A DNA stretch of 64,000 bases, taken from Pseudovibrio sp000156235. Its GTDB lineage: Bacteria; Pseudomonadota; Alphaproteobacteria; Rhizobiales; Stappiaceae. The notes under the pieces are model-generated. The model had not been told where the DNA came from and did no database searches. It saw only the letters and a program-made list of their open reading frames with translations. The stretch lies in contig NZ_DS996817.1 in the NCBI RefSeq assembly GCF_000156235.1, positions 1 through 64,000 on the forward strand. The letters are read 5' to 3'. This document shows, one piece after another, positions 29,662 through 38,585 of the stretch; position 1 is the stretch's first letter, and each line of letters begins with the position of its first letter. The position numbers were made by a program, and so were the translations under genes.

Positions 29662-31326
29662 TCAGCCCTGCGCAAGAGGCTCCAAGGTCCCTTTGTAGGA
29701 TACGATATGACCGACAAATGGAGCTGAGATCTCGACATCGAACGAAAAAAGGCCATCTTTTTCTTCTTCAAAGGTATTTCCACGTGGCAGCAGAAAGCCC
29801 GGCATAGGGATTGAGTAGAGTGACCAGCGACGCGGAATAAAGCGCAGTTTTCCATTTTCCAAAACAAGGGCCAAAGCGACTTTCACGGGTCCAAACTGCT
29901 CAACCATCAGATGACTGTTTTTGCCTGAGCCCGCTTTTAGAGATGACTTGAATGTCTTGCCATCAAACGTTCTGATCCACTCCTGCCCACTTTCTGCTGG
30001 CAACTGAGTAACGCTCACTGTTGCTGCTTTTGTGGCTTGAGGAAAGCCGAACATCCTCCCAATCAAACTTGCAAAAAGTCCCCTGCTCCGACGAACTTCA
30101 GCTTGCCCTTGCCAAGTCTGCTCGCACTCCACGCCATGAAACGCCTTGAGAGGAATAGGAAGACAATCAAACGCAGAGCCAAGGACTTGCCTAAACGGTG
30201 TCTTCTCACCCTGAGACTGACGAAAGCCCATGGTTATCGGCCTATCTTCAAAAAGCCGAGCATAGTCACTCAGCTCCAGCTCTTTGGTAGCTGATCTCGC
30301 ACCAATCTTGGGATTAAGACCAGCAAGCATTTTGCGAATGATAGCTTCGATCGCCATAGAAGGGATATATGGGCCATCATCTCCCTCAGCGAGCATGTGC
30401 CACGACTTTTCGATTGGTTTCCCTTCTGCTGAGCCGTGTACATGGATAAACATGCCGCCTCGATGTTCACCGTGTTTGAGCAAGTTCAGAACCCAGTAAA
30501 AGAGCGGTGATAGTGGTTCAAATGAAGGAAGTTTCAGAGCTGCCCGTGCATGAGCCATCCAGTTCAACATTCTATGCAAAATCTCTGGGATTGGGCCAGC
30601 TCCCATCCAGATCGACTGCATTGTTGGATGTTCCGGTGGCAGCACTTGAAGATCAGGTACATCCACGAGCGAGAAATGCGTATTTCTTAAAGGGAGCTTT
30701 CCTGGGACGGAGATGGTGTAGCGTAGTGTCTCTGCCAAGCCGATTGCTTGGTGCCGTTTGCCATCACGAAACAGGGTGATGGGAGACCCAGCATACCCGA
30801 CTACAGCGCGCATGACATTGAGGCCAACACCAGCGTATGGAGAAGGTGCAATGCCACCTGTAACTCTATGGATCTCCATGGACTTTGAAAGCTCCCGGAG
30901 AACGCTGGCGGTCAACACGGGAAAGCTGCTCACTCCTGAAATCACAAAGATCCCGGCAGCTTTCGCCTGTTCATCGAACTTGGAAACACCAAAAACAAAG
31001 TCTGCGGCATCTGCAAAGTCTAGATAGTTCACTTTCGCCGACAAACAGGCTTCAATCGTCTCATACTTATCGTTTCCATAGTCCTGAAAAGGTCCAGAAG
31101 CGTCTATGACAACATCGGGCTGGAGTACTGGAAGCTGCGCTCCAACATCAGCGCGGTCCAAACCTAACGGCGTAAGGGTCGCATTACCGCTGTGTGTTTT
31201 GCAAAACTCTTCCGCTTTCTTTTGATTTCGACCGCAAATGACAACTTCAAGATCTTCAATATCCAAGAGTAGCTCAGTTAGGCGTCCACCAAACACACCG
31301 TAGCCACCCAGCAATAAAATTTTCAA
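29662..31326 (-). CDS. Saccharopine dehydrogenase-like protein with DUF4166-type C-terminus
   Basis: A 554-residue protein. The N-terminal Rossmann domain starts KILLLGGYGVFGGRL and continues as in saccharopine dehydrogenase-like oxidoreductases (to about 350). The last 200 residues (from GSAFDCLPIPLKAFHGVE) resemble the DUF4166 domain often found with it. The start is TTG at 31326, which overlaps the stop of the upstream gene as TTGA and is preceded by AAGG. Translation is thus coupled to the DCC-family gene. Whether it has dehydrogenase activity is unknown. Confidence 0.82.
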   Translation of the reverse strand: MKILLLGGYGVFGGRLTELLLDIEDLEVVICGRNQKKAEEFCKTHSGNATLTPLGLDRADVGAQLPVLQPDVVIDASGPFQDYGNDKYETIEACLSAKVNYLDFADAADFVFGVSKFDEQAKAAGIFVISGVSSFPVLTASVLRELSKSMEIHRVTGGIAPSPYAGVGLNVMRAVVGYAGSPITLFRDGKRHQAIGLAETLRYTISVPGKLPLRNTHFSLVDVPDLQVLPPEHPTMQSIWMGAGPIPEILHRMLNWMAHARAALKLPSFEPLSPLFYWVLNLLKHGEHRGGMFIHVHGSAEGKPIEKSWHMLAEGDDGPYIPSMAIEAIIRKMLAGLNPKIGARSATKELELSDYARLFEDRPITMGFRQSQGEKTPFRQVLGSAFDCLPIPLKAFHGVECEQTWQGQAEVRRSRGLFASLIGRMFGFPQATKAATVSVTQLPAESGQEWIRTFDGKTFKSSLKAGSGKNSHLMVEQFGPVKVALALVLENGKLRFIPRRWSLYSIPMPGFLLPRGNTFEEEKDGLFSFDVEISAPFVGHIVSYKGTLEPLAQG

Positions 31327-31781
31327 AGTAATAGCCTTTTTCTTAGTTCCGGATCTTGCGTGGAACACAAATCAGTTCTGCCGAAAAATTTGTAACGATT
31401 GCGGGCAACGGCGCCATACATCCTGTCTCGCAATGGCTTTGGCAAGATCATCAGGATACGGAGCGCTTTCCATATTCCTCCGAGGCGTTCTCCAACATGC
31501 ACCAATGCATCAAGTGATGTGTATGCCGTTCCATTTTCCAGATATAGCCACGACGACGGTTTAGCCGGATCAAGCCCATAATGTGATGCTAGTGCCTCTC
31601 CCAACTTGGACTGTAGCGGAATAATCCGGAACTCCTGATTTCGGTCGTTCCTTGCTATCCAGGCAGCACCTTTAGCGCAAAGGCCACAGCTGGCATCCAT
31701 AACAGATACGGGCCCTTGATCAGGGAAAGGCGGGATTCTTGCATCATCCCGGTAAGAGAACTGGCGCTGCTTTATTTCCAT
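31323..31781 (-). CDS. DCC-family thiol-disulfide oxidoreductase-like protein (DUF393)
   Basis: A 152-residue protein with the DCC motif as MDASCGLCAKGAAWI (28-42), a Cys-x-x-Cys centre where the family normally has Asp-x-Cys-x-x-Cys. The later WLYLENGTAYTSLDALVHVGERLG is characteristic. The family is thought to act on thiols, but its substrate is not established. It is the first gene of a two-gene operon; its stop overlaps the start of the saccharopine dehydrogenase-like gene by the four bases TTGA. Confidence 0.85.
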   Translation of the reverse strand: MEIKQRQFSYRDDARIPPFPDQGPVSVMDASCGLCAKGAAWIARNDRNQEFRIIPLQSKLGEALASHYGLDPAKPSSWLYLENGTAYTSLDALVHVGERLGGIWKALRILMILPKPLRDRMYGAVARNRYKFFGRTDLCSTQDPELRKRLLL

Positions 31782-31818
31782 AGTGAAAACCTAGCATCAT
31801 ACCGACATCAATGTAATG

Positions 31819-31846
31819 AAAAACCCCGGAGCTAAGCTCCGGGGTT
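31819..31846 (-). terminator. Terminator of the DUF1062 gene
   Basis: AACCCCGGAGCT and AGCTCCGGGGTT form a 12-bp perfect stem with a single-base loop region; on the minus strand a T-run follows. It lies 10 bases past the DUF1062 stop. Confidence 0.88.
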
Positions 31847-31856
31847 GGTGGTTTGG

Positions 31857-32501
31857 TTACTCAACGGGTTCGAGGTTGAACAGGATGGTGTTGAGTTGGG
31901 GGCACAGGGGGTGGTTGGCTGCGAGGTGGAGGTGGATGGTGGTGGTGTGTTTGGGCGGTTTCTTCAGTTGAAGAGGGGCTCCATTGTCACCAGTGAGATT
32001 GCCTTGTTTGGCGAGGGTTTTGAGGGTGTTTCTTGAGATATTTAGTTCCTGAGCCAGCAGTCTGTCTAGACGGAGGCTGACTGGCAGGTCCAGGTTCAGG
32101 GTGATTTCAAGATGTGCCCACTCCGCGACTTGGCCTTCCACGATTTGCTTGTGAACTGCAATTGCTGTTACCCCTTCACTTGGGGCTGCAACAGCAGGCA
32201 GGCCTGTCCGGTCAAATGCGAGTTTGCGGATTTGATGCGGGCAGTTGATTTGCAAGGCTTCCATTAGCTCAGGCGCGATTTGCTTGCGGGCGCGGCGTTC
32301 AAAGATTGGCCGGTTCCACGTGGTATCGCAGGCTTCACATTTGTAGATGAGCCAGGCATCCAGTCTTGTGCCATTGGCGTTCAGGCGGAATTTGCCTGAC
32401 GGCTTGAAAGGCTTGAGAACACCGCAGGTCTTACAAGGAATGACTGGGCGTGGTGGGTTTTCTGGTTGAAGTGTCCAGACGCATTTAAGCGATTTCGACA
32501 T
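31857..32501 (-). CDS. DUF1062 protein with zinc ribbon
   Basis: A 214-residue protein matching the DUF1062 family. Two cysteine pairs, IPCKTCG (21-27) and YKCEACDTTW (53-62), suggest a zinc ribbon in the first third. The middle has a possible S4-like part: SLRLDRLLAQELNISRNTLKTLAKQGNLTGDNG (roughly 142-174) resembles an S4 RNA-binding segment. An RNA-linked role is therefore possible but not shown. Single gene. Confidence 0.75.
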   Translation of the reverse strand: MSKSLKCVWTLQPENPPRPVIPCKTCGVLKPFKPSGKFRLNANGTRLDAWLIYKCEACDTTWNRPIFERRARKQIAPELMEALQINCPHQIRKLAFDRTGLPAVAAPSEGVTAIAVHKQIVEGQVAEWAHLEITLNLDLPVSLRLDRLLAQELNISRNTLKTLAKQGNLTGDNGAPLQLKKPPKHTTTIHLHLAANHPLCPQLNTILFNLEPVE

Positions 32502-32955
32502 GCTTTAAGATTTCCACTTGGCAAAAAGCGGAGGGGCAGCATGACGCCGTTACAGCACACGGTAAGGCTAAGGATTTTTTAGAAAGCAGCGCGCAAAAAA
32601 GCGCAGGGATAGTGCCAGAAATCACGAGGCCAAACCGGTCTCATGCCACCATCCGCGCAATAAAAAGCGCGCCGCAAAAGGATATCTTTTGCGGAACAAT
32701 GATAGACTAAAAGAGACCGGTGATTACATAGGCAAAATTGATTTCTCGCGTTGTTAAACCAGGCGAATAGCCCTAGCAAAACACGCCCATCAGTTGAAGA
32801 GGTCTTGAACGCTACGGAAACTTCCTACGGCTAGCTGTTGCTTTACCGCAACTTTTACTCAGGATTGAGTAAGGGGCCTTCAGAGGCTGAGATGCAAAAA
32901 CCCCGGAGCTTCGCCCCGGGGTCTTTTTTCGAGCCGCAATGTGTGCTTACGGGAA
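32502..32955. other. Non-coding stretch with nested inverted repeats
   Basis: No gene is supported. A compact structured block lies at 32589-32725: GCGC-AAAAAA-GCGC (32591-32604); an outer perfect stem ACCGGTCTC (32634-32642) with GAGACCGGT (32713-32721); and inside it CGCGC/GCGCG (32654-32671) and CCGCAAAAG/CTTTTGCGG (32672-32694). It may be a small RNA or a structured leader. Confidence 0.5.
32896..32929 (-). terminator. Terminator of adhE
   Basis: CCCCGG and CCGGGG with a short loop, flanked by A5 on the left and T6 on the right, so it can act on both strands. It lies 27 bases after the adhE stop. Confidence 0.85.
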
Positions 32956-35625
32956 TTAAGCTTTGGCTTTAGAAGCCTTCTTCGCTTTTTCCTCTGCAAG
33001 GACGACCACATCCTCCGCGCGGCCCTCTACATAGACGCGACCGTAGTAGCCATCGAGAAGGAGTTGTTTGATCTCATCGATCAGTGGGTAGCGTGGGTTT
33101 GCTCCTGTGCACTGATCATCAAACGCTTCCACTGCGACTTCGTCGAGTTTTGCCATGAACTGCTCTTCAGTGATGCCCAGGTCCTTGAAGCCTGCTGGGA
33201 TCTCAAGAGCGGTCTTGACGCTTTCTACCCAAGCCACCAGCTTTTCAACCTTTGCGTCGCGGTCATCGCCAGGAACAGTCAGACCGAGGTGGTCTGCGAT
33301 GTCACCGTAGCGGCATTTCGCTTGCGGACGGTCATACTGAGAGAACGCAGTCTGCTTGCTTGGGTTGTCGTTTGCGTTGTAGCGGATCACGTTAGAGATC
33401 AGCATCGCATTTGCCAGACCATGCGGCACGTGGAAGGCAGCGCCAACCTTGTGAGCGATAGAGTGGCAGACACCCAGGAAAGAGTTCGCAAAGGCAACAC
33501 CAGCGATTGTTGCACCGTTGTGAACTTTCTCACGAGCTACCGGGGATTCTGCACCCTTCTCGTAGCTTTCAACCAGGTTCTCTTTCAGAAGCTTCAGAGC
33601 CTGCAGGGCCTGACCGTCAGAGTATTCGTTGGCCAGAACAGAGACGTAAGCTTCTGTTGCATGGGTAATGGCGTCGATACCACCGAATGCGGTGAGAGAC
33701 TTCGGCATGTTCATGACAAGGTTCGCATCAACGATTGCCATGTTTGGTGTCAGCTCATAGTCCGCAATTGGGTATTTCACGCCGGTTTCATCGTCGGTTA
33801 CCACTGCGAACGGGGTAACTTCAGAACCAGTACCAGACGTGGTTGGGATCGCGACCATCATGGCCTTTTCACCCATTTTCGGGAATTTGTAGATACGCTT
33901 ACGGATATCCATGAAGCGCAGAGCAAGATCAGCGAAGTCTACTTCTGGGTGCTCGTACATGACCCACATGATCTTCGCTGCATCCATTGGAGAACCACCA
34001 CCCAGAGCAACAATCACGTCTGGTTTGAAGGTCCGGCACAATTCTGCACCTTTGCGAACGATAGACAGGGTTGGGTCTGCTTCCACTTCGTAGAAGACGT
34101 CGGTTTCCATGCCCATGCTCTTCAGGACACGAACGGTTTCATCAGTGTAGCCGTTCTTGAAGAGGAAGCCGTCAGTTACGATCAGTGCACGTTTTTTGCC
34201 TTCAAGGTCACCCAGTGCGATTGGCAGACAACCGCGACGGAAGTAGATGGATTCAGGCAGTTTGTGCCACAACATGTTTTCTGCTCGCTTCGCAACGGTC
34301 TTCTTATTGATCAGGTGCTTTGGACCAACGTTCTCACTGATGGAGTTACCACCCCAAGAGCCGCAGCCCAGGGTCAGAGATGGAGCGAGAGAGAAGTTGT
34401 AAAGGTCACCAATGCCACCGTGAGATGCTGGGGAGTTGACTAGAATACGCGCGGTTTTCATGCGACGGCCAAACTCTTTGACGCGATCTTCGCAGCGGTC
34501 CTGATCTGTATAGAATACAGAGGTGTGACCGATACCGCCCATGGCAACCAGCTTATCAGCAATGTCACACGCCGCATCGAAATCCTTGGCTTTGTACATT
34601 GCCAGAGTTGGAGACAGTTTTTCGTGAGCGAATGCTTCTGCTTCGCTTGCTTCTGTTACCTCACCTATCAGGATTTTGGTGTCGGCAGGAACTTTCACGC
34701 CAGCCATTTCAGCAATTTTTGGAGCAGGCTGACCAACGATTGCCGCGTTGAGCGCACCGTTCTTCAGCAGAACATCCTTCACAGCCTGAAGCTCTTTGCC
34801 TTTCAGGATGTAACCTTTGTGGGTTGAGAAGCGTTCTTTCACCTGCTCGTAGATGTCTTCTACAACGATGACAGACTGTTCAGATGCACAGATCACGCCG
34901 TTGTCGAAGGTTTTAGACATCAACACAGATGCGACCATGCGTTTTACGTCTGCAAACTCATCTACGACCACAGGTGTGTTACCCGCACCCACACCGATTG
35001 CCGGCTTACCAGAAGAATAAGCAGCCTTCACCATGCCCGGACCACCGGTCGCGAGGATGAGGTTGATTTCTTCATGGGTCATCAGGGCATTGGAGAGTTC
35101 AACAGTTGGAACGTCAATCCAGCCAATGATGTCTTTTGGAGCGCCTGCTTTGATTGCAGCCTCAAGAACGATGCGTGCGGCCTCGTTGGTTGCGAGCTTG
35201 GCGCGTGGGTGCGGGCTAAAGATAATGCCGTTGCGGGTCTTCAAAGAGATAAGTGCTTTAAAGATCGCGGTAGAAGTTGGGTTTGTGGTTGGAACGATAC
35301 CGCAGATGATGCCTGTCGGTTCTGCAATGGTGATTGTTCCGAAAGTTTCATCTTCAGACAGGATACCGCAGGTCTGCTCATCCTTGTACTTGTTATAGAT
35401 GTACTCAGATGCGAACTGGTTTTTGATAACCTTGTCTTCCATGACGCCCATACCAGTTTCTTCAACCGCCATGCGGGAGAGCGGGATGCGGGCATCGGCA
35501 GCGGCCAGTGCTGCTGCGCGGAAGATCTTATCTACCTGTTCCTGAGTGTATGTTGCGTAGATTTGTTGTGCTTTTTTAACCCGAGCAACAAGGGCGTCTA
35601 ATTCTTCGCGATTAGTGACAGGCAT
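32956..35625 (-). CDS. adhE: Bifunctional acetaldehyde-CoA/alcohol dehydrogenase
   Basis: An 889-residue AdhE that reduces acetyl-CoA to acetaldehyde and ethanol during fermentation, regenerating NAD+. The N-terminal aldehyde dehydrogenase part (1-440) has the catalytic Cys246 in NGVICASEQ. The C-terminal iron alcohol dehydrogenase part (450-889) has GGGSPMDAAKIMW, HATEAYVS and CHSIAHKVGAAFHVPHGLANA with the iron-binding His residues. The ATG at 35625 follows GGAG and matches the family start; six codons more are possible. AdhE forms filaments (spirosomes). A candidate FNR-type site lies 133 bases upstream, fitting anaerobic induction. Confidence 0.96.
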   Translation of the reverse strand: MPVTNREELDALVARVKKAQQIYATYTQEQVDKIFRAAALAAADARIPLSRMAVEETGMGVMEDKVIKNQFASEYIYNKYKDEQTCGILSEDETFGTITIAEPTGIICGIVPTTNPTSTAIFKALISLKTRNGIIFSPHPRAKLATNEAARIVLEAAIKAGAPKDIIGWIDVPTVELSNALMTHEEINLILATGGPGMVKAAYSSGKPAIGVGAGNTPVVVDEFADVKRMVASVLMSKTFDNGVICASEQSVIVVEDIYEQVKERFSTHKGYILKGKELQAVKDVLLKNGALNAAIVGQPAPKIAEMAGVKVPADTKILIGEVTEASEAEAFAHEKLSPTLAMYKAKDFDAACDIADKLVAMGGIGHTSVFYTDQDRCEDRVKEFGRRMKTARILVNSPASHGGIGDLYNFSLAPSLTLGCGSWGGNSISENVGPKHLINKKTVAKRAENMLWHKLPESIYFRRGCLPIALGDLEGKKRALIVTDGFLFKNGYTDETVRVLKSMGMETDVFYEVEADPTLSIVRKGAELCRTFKPDVIVALGGGSPMDAAKIMWVMYEHPEVDFADLALRFMDIRKRIYKFPKMGEKAMMVAIPTTSGTGSEVTPFAVVTDDETGVKYPIADYELTPNMAIVDANLVMNMPKSLTAFGGIDAITHATEAYVSVLANEYSDGQALQALKLLKENLVESYEKGAESPVAREKVHNGATIAGVAFANSFLGVCHSIAHKVGAAFHVPHGLANAMLISNVIRYNANDNPSKQTAFSQYDRPQAKCRYGDIADHLGLTVPGDDRDAKVEKLVAWVESVKTALEIPAGFKDLGITEEQFMAKLDEVAVEAFDDQCTGANPRYPLIDEIKQLLLDGYYGRVYVEGRAEDVVVLAEEKAKKASKAKA

Positions 35626-36158
35626 TTTCTTCTCCGTAGGCAAGAACCGAAGCAGAAACGTGACAGACTATCGGTATTTGTCACAAAACAGTTCAGGGGA
35701 GGAAGCTGCTCTTCTGTTCGACACGGATATTATTGGGTCACATTCTACTTTAGGCGCATGACATAAGTCAAAAATCAGAGATATATGAATAGGATGTCAT
35801 AAAACTCGGCTGTCGGAAGGCCACTTTTACGACTGGTTTTGTGATGAGGCGCTAACTTGTCATTTATTGCATAGCATTGCATACAGTTTCCGGCGCCCCG
35901 AACTGTGATATTCTACTTTTATTTCAGATAGTTAAGTAGAGACGCAAAGGCACCTCTGGAGATACATTTCAGCGTCATTGGCTTTTAGGACAAGTCAGCT
36001 GACCTAAACTGCGACAAAGTCGCATACTGCCAATATTTTACCGGTAATTTCACCTAGTGCTTGTGAATAGTGCGCTCCGGATGCAGAAAACACGAAGATA
36101 CACGTATGTAATGTGACTCATTTTTACAAATTCGGTGAGTCTGGCGTGTAATTACGGA
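35626..36158. other. Upstream region of adhE
   Basis: No gene is supported. It holds the FNR-like site at 35758 and an inverted repeat GTGACA-N13-TGTCAC at 35660-35684 close to the adhE start. The rest, up to the RluA gene, shows no clear structure. Confidence 0.5.
35758..35771. promoter_or_regulatory. Candidate FNR/Dnr-type site before adhE
   Basis: On the minus strand the sequence reads TTGACTTATGTCAT, which differs at one base from TTGAC-N4-GTCAA, a form used by CRP/FNR-family anaerobic regulators of alphaproteobacteria. Its place upstream of a fermentation gene is consistent. Confidence 0.55.
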
Positions 36159-36836
36159 TTACAGATCCCAGAACGGGCAGGATGCGGTGAAGGTGTTGTA
36201 CTCACCACCGATTGGGTGTCGTAGTTCCAGCGTCTGAGCGTGAAGATGCAAGCGCTCAGAGAATGACAGCGCCTCCCCCTGCGCATAGAAGCGATCCCCT
36301 ACGATCGGGTGCCCCAACTCCAGCATGTGCACACGGAGCTGGTGGGAGCGTCCGGTGACCGGCATCAGCTTAACGAGGGTTGTATGCTCTTCGCGGTTTA
36401 TGACTTCCCACTTGGTGAGCGCAGAGCGGCCCAGCTCATGATCGACCATCTGCTTGGGACGGTTCGGCCAATCGCAGCGAAGAGGCAGGTCAACCTCCCC
36501 CTCATCATCCCTCAGATGTCCCCATACACGTGCAATATAGGTTTTGCGTGTCATGCGCTTTTCAAACTGCAGACCCACATGGCGGTGTGCGTCCTTGTTC
36601 ATAGCCATGACCAGCAAGCCGGAGGTGTCCATGTCCAGTCGGTGGATGGTGGTCGCTGTTGGGTGGATCGACTGCGCGCGGGTTTCTAGACAGTCCTTAT
36701 GCTCTTCCGCACGGCCCGGGACACTGAGTAGCCCGCTAGGTTTGTTAAGCACCAGCAGTTGCTCATCCTGATGGACAACATCAAGGAATGGCTCCATGGG
36801 CGGCGTGTATATGAAAGGGGCGCTAGGACTGTTCAT
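36159..36836 (-). CDS. RluA-family pseudouridine synthase
   Basis: A 225-residue pseudouridine synthase of the RluA group, which converts uridines in 23S rRNA and/or tRNA. The catalytic motif HRLDMDTSG has its Asp at residue 68. Other marks are LNKPSGLLSVPG (30-41) and the RNA-site segment GRSHQLRVHMLELGHPIVGD. No S4 domain is present, and the length is close to RluA itself, which acts on 23S U746 and tRNA U32. The ATG at 36836 was taken; a TTG nine codons earlier has no better ribosome site. Confidence 0.87.
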   Translation of the reverse strand: MNSPSAPFIYTPPMEPFLDVVHQDEQLLVLNKPSGLLSVPGRAEEHKDCLETRAQSIHPTATTIHRLDMDTSGLLVMAMNKDAHRHVGLQFEKRMTRKTYIARVWGHLRDDEGEVDLPLRCDWPNRPKQMVDHELGRSALTKWEVINREEHTTLVKLMPVTGRSHQLRVHMLELGHPIVGDRFYAQGEALSFSERLHLHAQTLELRHPIGGEYNTFTASCPFWDL

Positions 36837-36949
36837 GGGGCGCTTATAGCGCCTTGCTTGCAAACGTCAACGCATGTCCTTCCGTCTATGTTGCGCTGCC
36901 TGAGAGCTGCCCCATATATCGTGCAGTATTCTATATTGATGAGGTTCCT

Positions 36950-37309
36950 ATGATTGGCAATTTTCTTTCTGAGTTTGAGAAGGTCACTGATTACTGGTCG
37001 CCGCGTGTCGTGGCGCAGGTGAACGATCAGTACGTCAAAGTCGCGAAGATCAAAGGAGATCTCACCTGGCATAAACACGATGATGAGGATGAGCTGTTCT
37101 ACGTCGTGCAAGGTAGCGTCACTATTGAGTATGAAGGTGAAGCGGTGACACTCAACAAAGGTGACTTCCACGTGGTGCCAAAGGGAAAGATGCATAACCC
37201 TGTTGCAGAAGAAGAATGCTGGATTGTGCTGGTGGAACCGGTTGCAACAAAGCACACTGGTGATGTGGTGACTGAGAAGACAAAATCACTGGAAGATCAG
37301 TTGGCATAA
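36950..37309 (+). CDS. Cupin-domain protein
   Basis: A 119-residue single cupin. Motif 1 is WHKHDDEDELFYVVQG (40-55) with metal-binding His residues and Glu, and motif 2 is GDFHVVPKGKMHNP. It resembles small mannose-6-phosphate isomerase-like cupins of unknown substrate. The ATG at 36950 follows GAGG at five bases. It is not close in sequence to the duplicated cupin genes near 13.5 and 15.4 kb. Confidence 0.85.
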   Translation: MIGNFLSEFEKVTDYWSPRVVAQVNDQYVKVAKIKGDLTWHKHDDEDELFYVVQGSVTIEYEGEAVTLNKGDFHVVPKGKMHNPVAEEECWIVLVEPVATKHTGDVVTEKTKSLEDQLA

Positions 37310-37497
37310 CGCCCCTACTAAGGCAGCATGGGTAATCTGGAATAAGCGGAATCTGATCTCTTTACATTGAAGGCATGCTGGATTACGCTTACGTTAACAA
37401 GATGCCTGATGCGTAATACGTAGTGCGCTATGTAAACACTTTAAGCATCTGCCTGACTTTCGCAAACACTGTAATTTAGCAGATGGAGGGAACAAAT

Positions 37498-37779
37498 ATG
37501 AGCATGGAAGCAATTTTGAATGACCTGAAAGGCCGCGTTGAGTCCAGCGACTTTGACAGCTCAATCAAGTTTGACTGCGGTGACGAAGGTATTCTTGTGA
37601 TTGATGGTAACTCCATCTCCACAGACAACCAGGACGTAGATTGCACAATCGGCGTTTCCTTCGAAGATCTGCAGTCCCTGATCGCTGGCGATCTGGACCC
37701 AACTGCTGCATTCATGCAGGGCAAGTTCACCATTGATGGTGACATGAGCGTTGCAATGAAACTAAGCCAGCTGATCTAA
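37498..37779 (+). CDS. SCP2 sterol-binding domain protein
   Basis: A 93-residue protein consisting of one SCP2 lipid-carrier domain. The signature is CTIGVSFEDLQSLIAGDLDPTAAFMQGKFTIDGDMSVAMKL. Such proteins bind hydrophobic ligands such as fatty acyl-CoA in the cytoplasm. The ATG at 37498 has a perfect GGAGG ribosome site. It is monocistronic and convergent with a TetR gene. Confidence 0.87.
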   Translation: MSMEAILNDLKGRVESSDFDSSIKFDCGDEGILVIDGNSISTDNQDVDCTIGVSFEDLQSLIAGDLDPTAAFMQGKFTIDGDMSVAMKLSQLI

Positions 37780-37800
37780 CAACAGCTGCGACGAGATTGT

Positions 37801-37825
37801 GCATTCGGGCCGCGCGCCCGGATGC
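37801..37825. terminator. Hairpin between SCP2 gene and TetR gene
   Basis: GCATTCGGGC and GCCCGGATGC form a 10-bp stem (one T-G pair) with a 5-base loop between converging genes. No T-run follows, so termination is probable rather than certain. Confidence 0.55.
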
Positions 37826-37840
37826 CCCATAGACGAAAGT

Positions 37841-38488
37841 CTACAAAGCTTCTTGCACTCTTTGCTCGAAAAGTTGCTGCAGAAACATCGCCCAGTGCTC
37901 GATGTAGGCCTGCTTATCTTCCTCTCTCATAAACAGACCATCCGACGTAATCAGACCCGTCATCATCTGACGTGATGCTGTAATCAGCGTGCGCGCTGTT
38001 GCCTGACTGATCTGATCACTCTCAAAGATTGCCAGAATTCGATCATCGGTGACTTTTGCGAAGTTGTCGAAGGTGGGTTTGATGCGGCGGCGCAACGTAT
38101 CTTCTGTTCGCGCTGCAACAAGAATTTCCATCATGGTGAGGTACTCAGGAGAGTTCGCCTGATTCGTCCACCATTTGATAGTTAGCTCAGAAATTCTGCT
38201 TTTATCCTCACCGATTTCGTTCAACCACTCCAAAGTTAGCCGAACTGATTTAGCGAGCAATCTTTCCAGAACGAAGACCATCAGATCTTCTTTAGTCGGG
38301 AAATGATGCTGCAGCGCACCCTGCGAAAATCTCGTCTTTTCCGTAATTTTCTTAATAGATGCACGGTGATAGCCAAATTCGTGCAAACAACTGATAGCGG
38401 CAAGGAGGATCTCCTTACGCATACGATCACTCTTCTCTGCCTGAGTAGATTTTCGCGTTTCGCCGGTATCTTGAAAAATATTTTTCAT
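37841..38488 (-). CDS. TetR-family transcriptional regulator
   Basis: A 215-residue regulator. The helix-turn-helix is at about 25-70 (LLAAISCLHEFGYHRASIKKITEKTRFSQGALQHHFPTKEDLM). The C-terminal domain is generic. It is divergent from the LuxR-type gene at 38586 with a 97-bp spacer and may control it or itself. Effector unknown. Confidence 0.85.
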   Translation of the reverse strand: MKNIFQDTGETRKSTQAEKSDRMRKEILLAAISCLHEFGYHRASIKKITEKTRFSQGALQHHFPTKEDLMVFVLERLLAKSVRLTLEWLNEIGEDKSRISELTIKWWTNQANSPEYLTMMEILVAARTEDTLRRRIKPTFDNFAKVTDDRILAIFESDQISQATARTLITASRQMMTGLITSDGLFMREEDKQAYIEHWAMFLQQLFEQRVQEAL

Positions 38489-38585
38489 AGTGCCTCACAT
38501 CAACGCTTGTAAAAAAACCATATGCATGTATTTTTTTCAAGAGATACGACGAAACACGTAGTGCATAGTTTAGGGAGGAGAAATT

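Noticed and set aside
32579..32779. A 66-codon minus-strand frame over the structured block before adhE
   Set aside because: Trp/Cys/Phe-rich with no ribosome site; the nested perfect stems fit an RNA or DNA structure better than coding.
32941..34443. A 500-codon frame on the plus strand opposite adhE
   Set aside because: It is Cys- and His-rich with no family, lies entirely antisense to the well-supported adhE, and arises from its codon bias.
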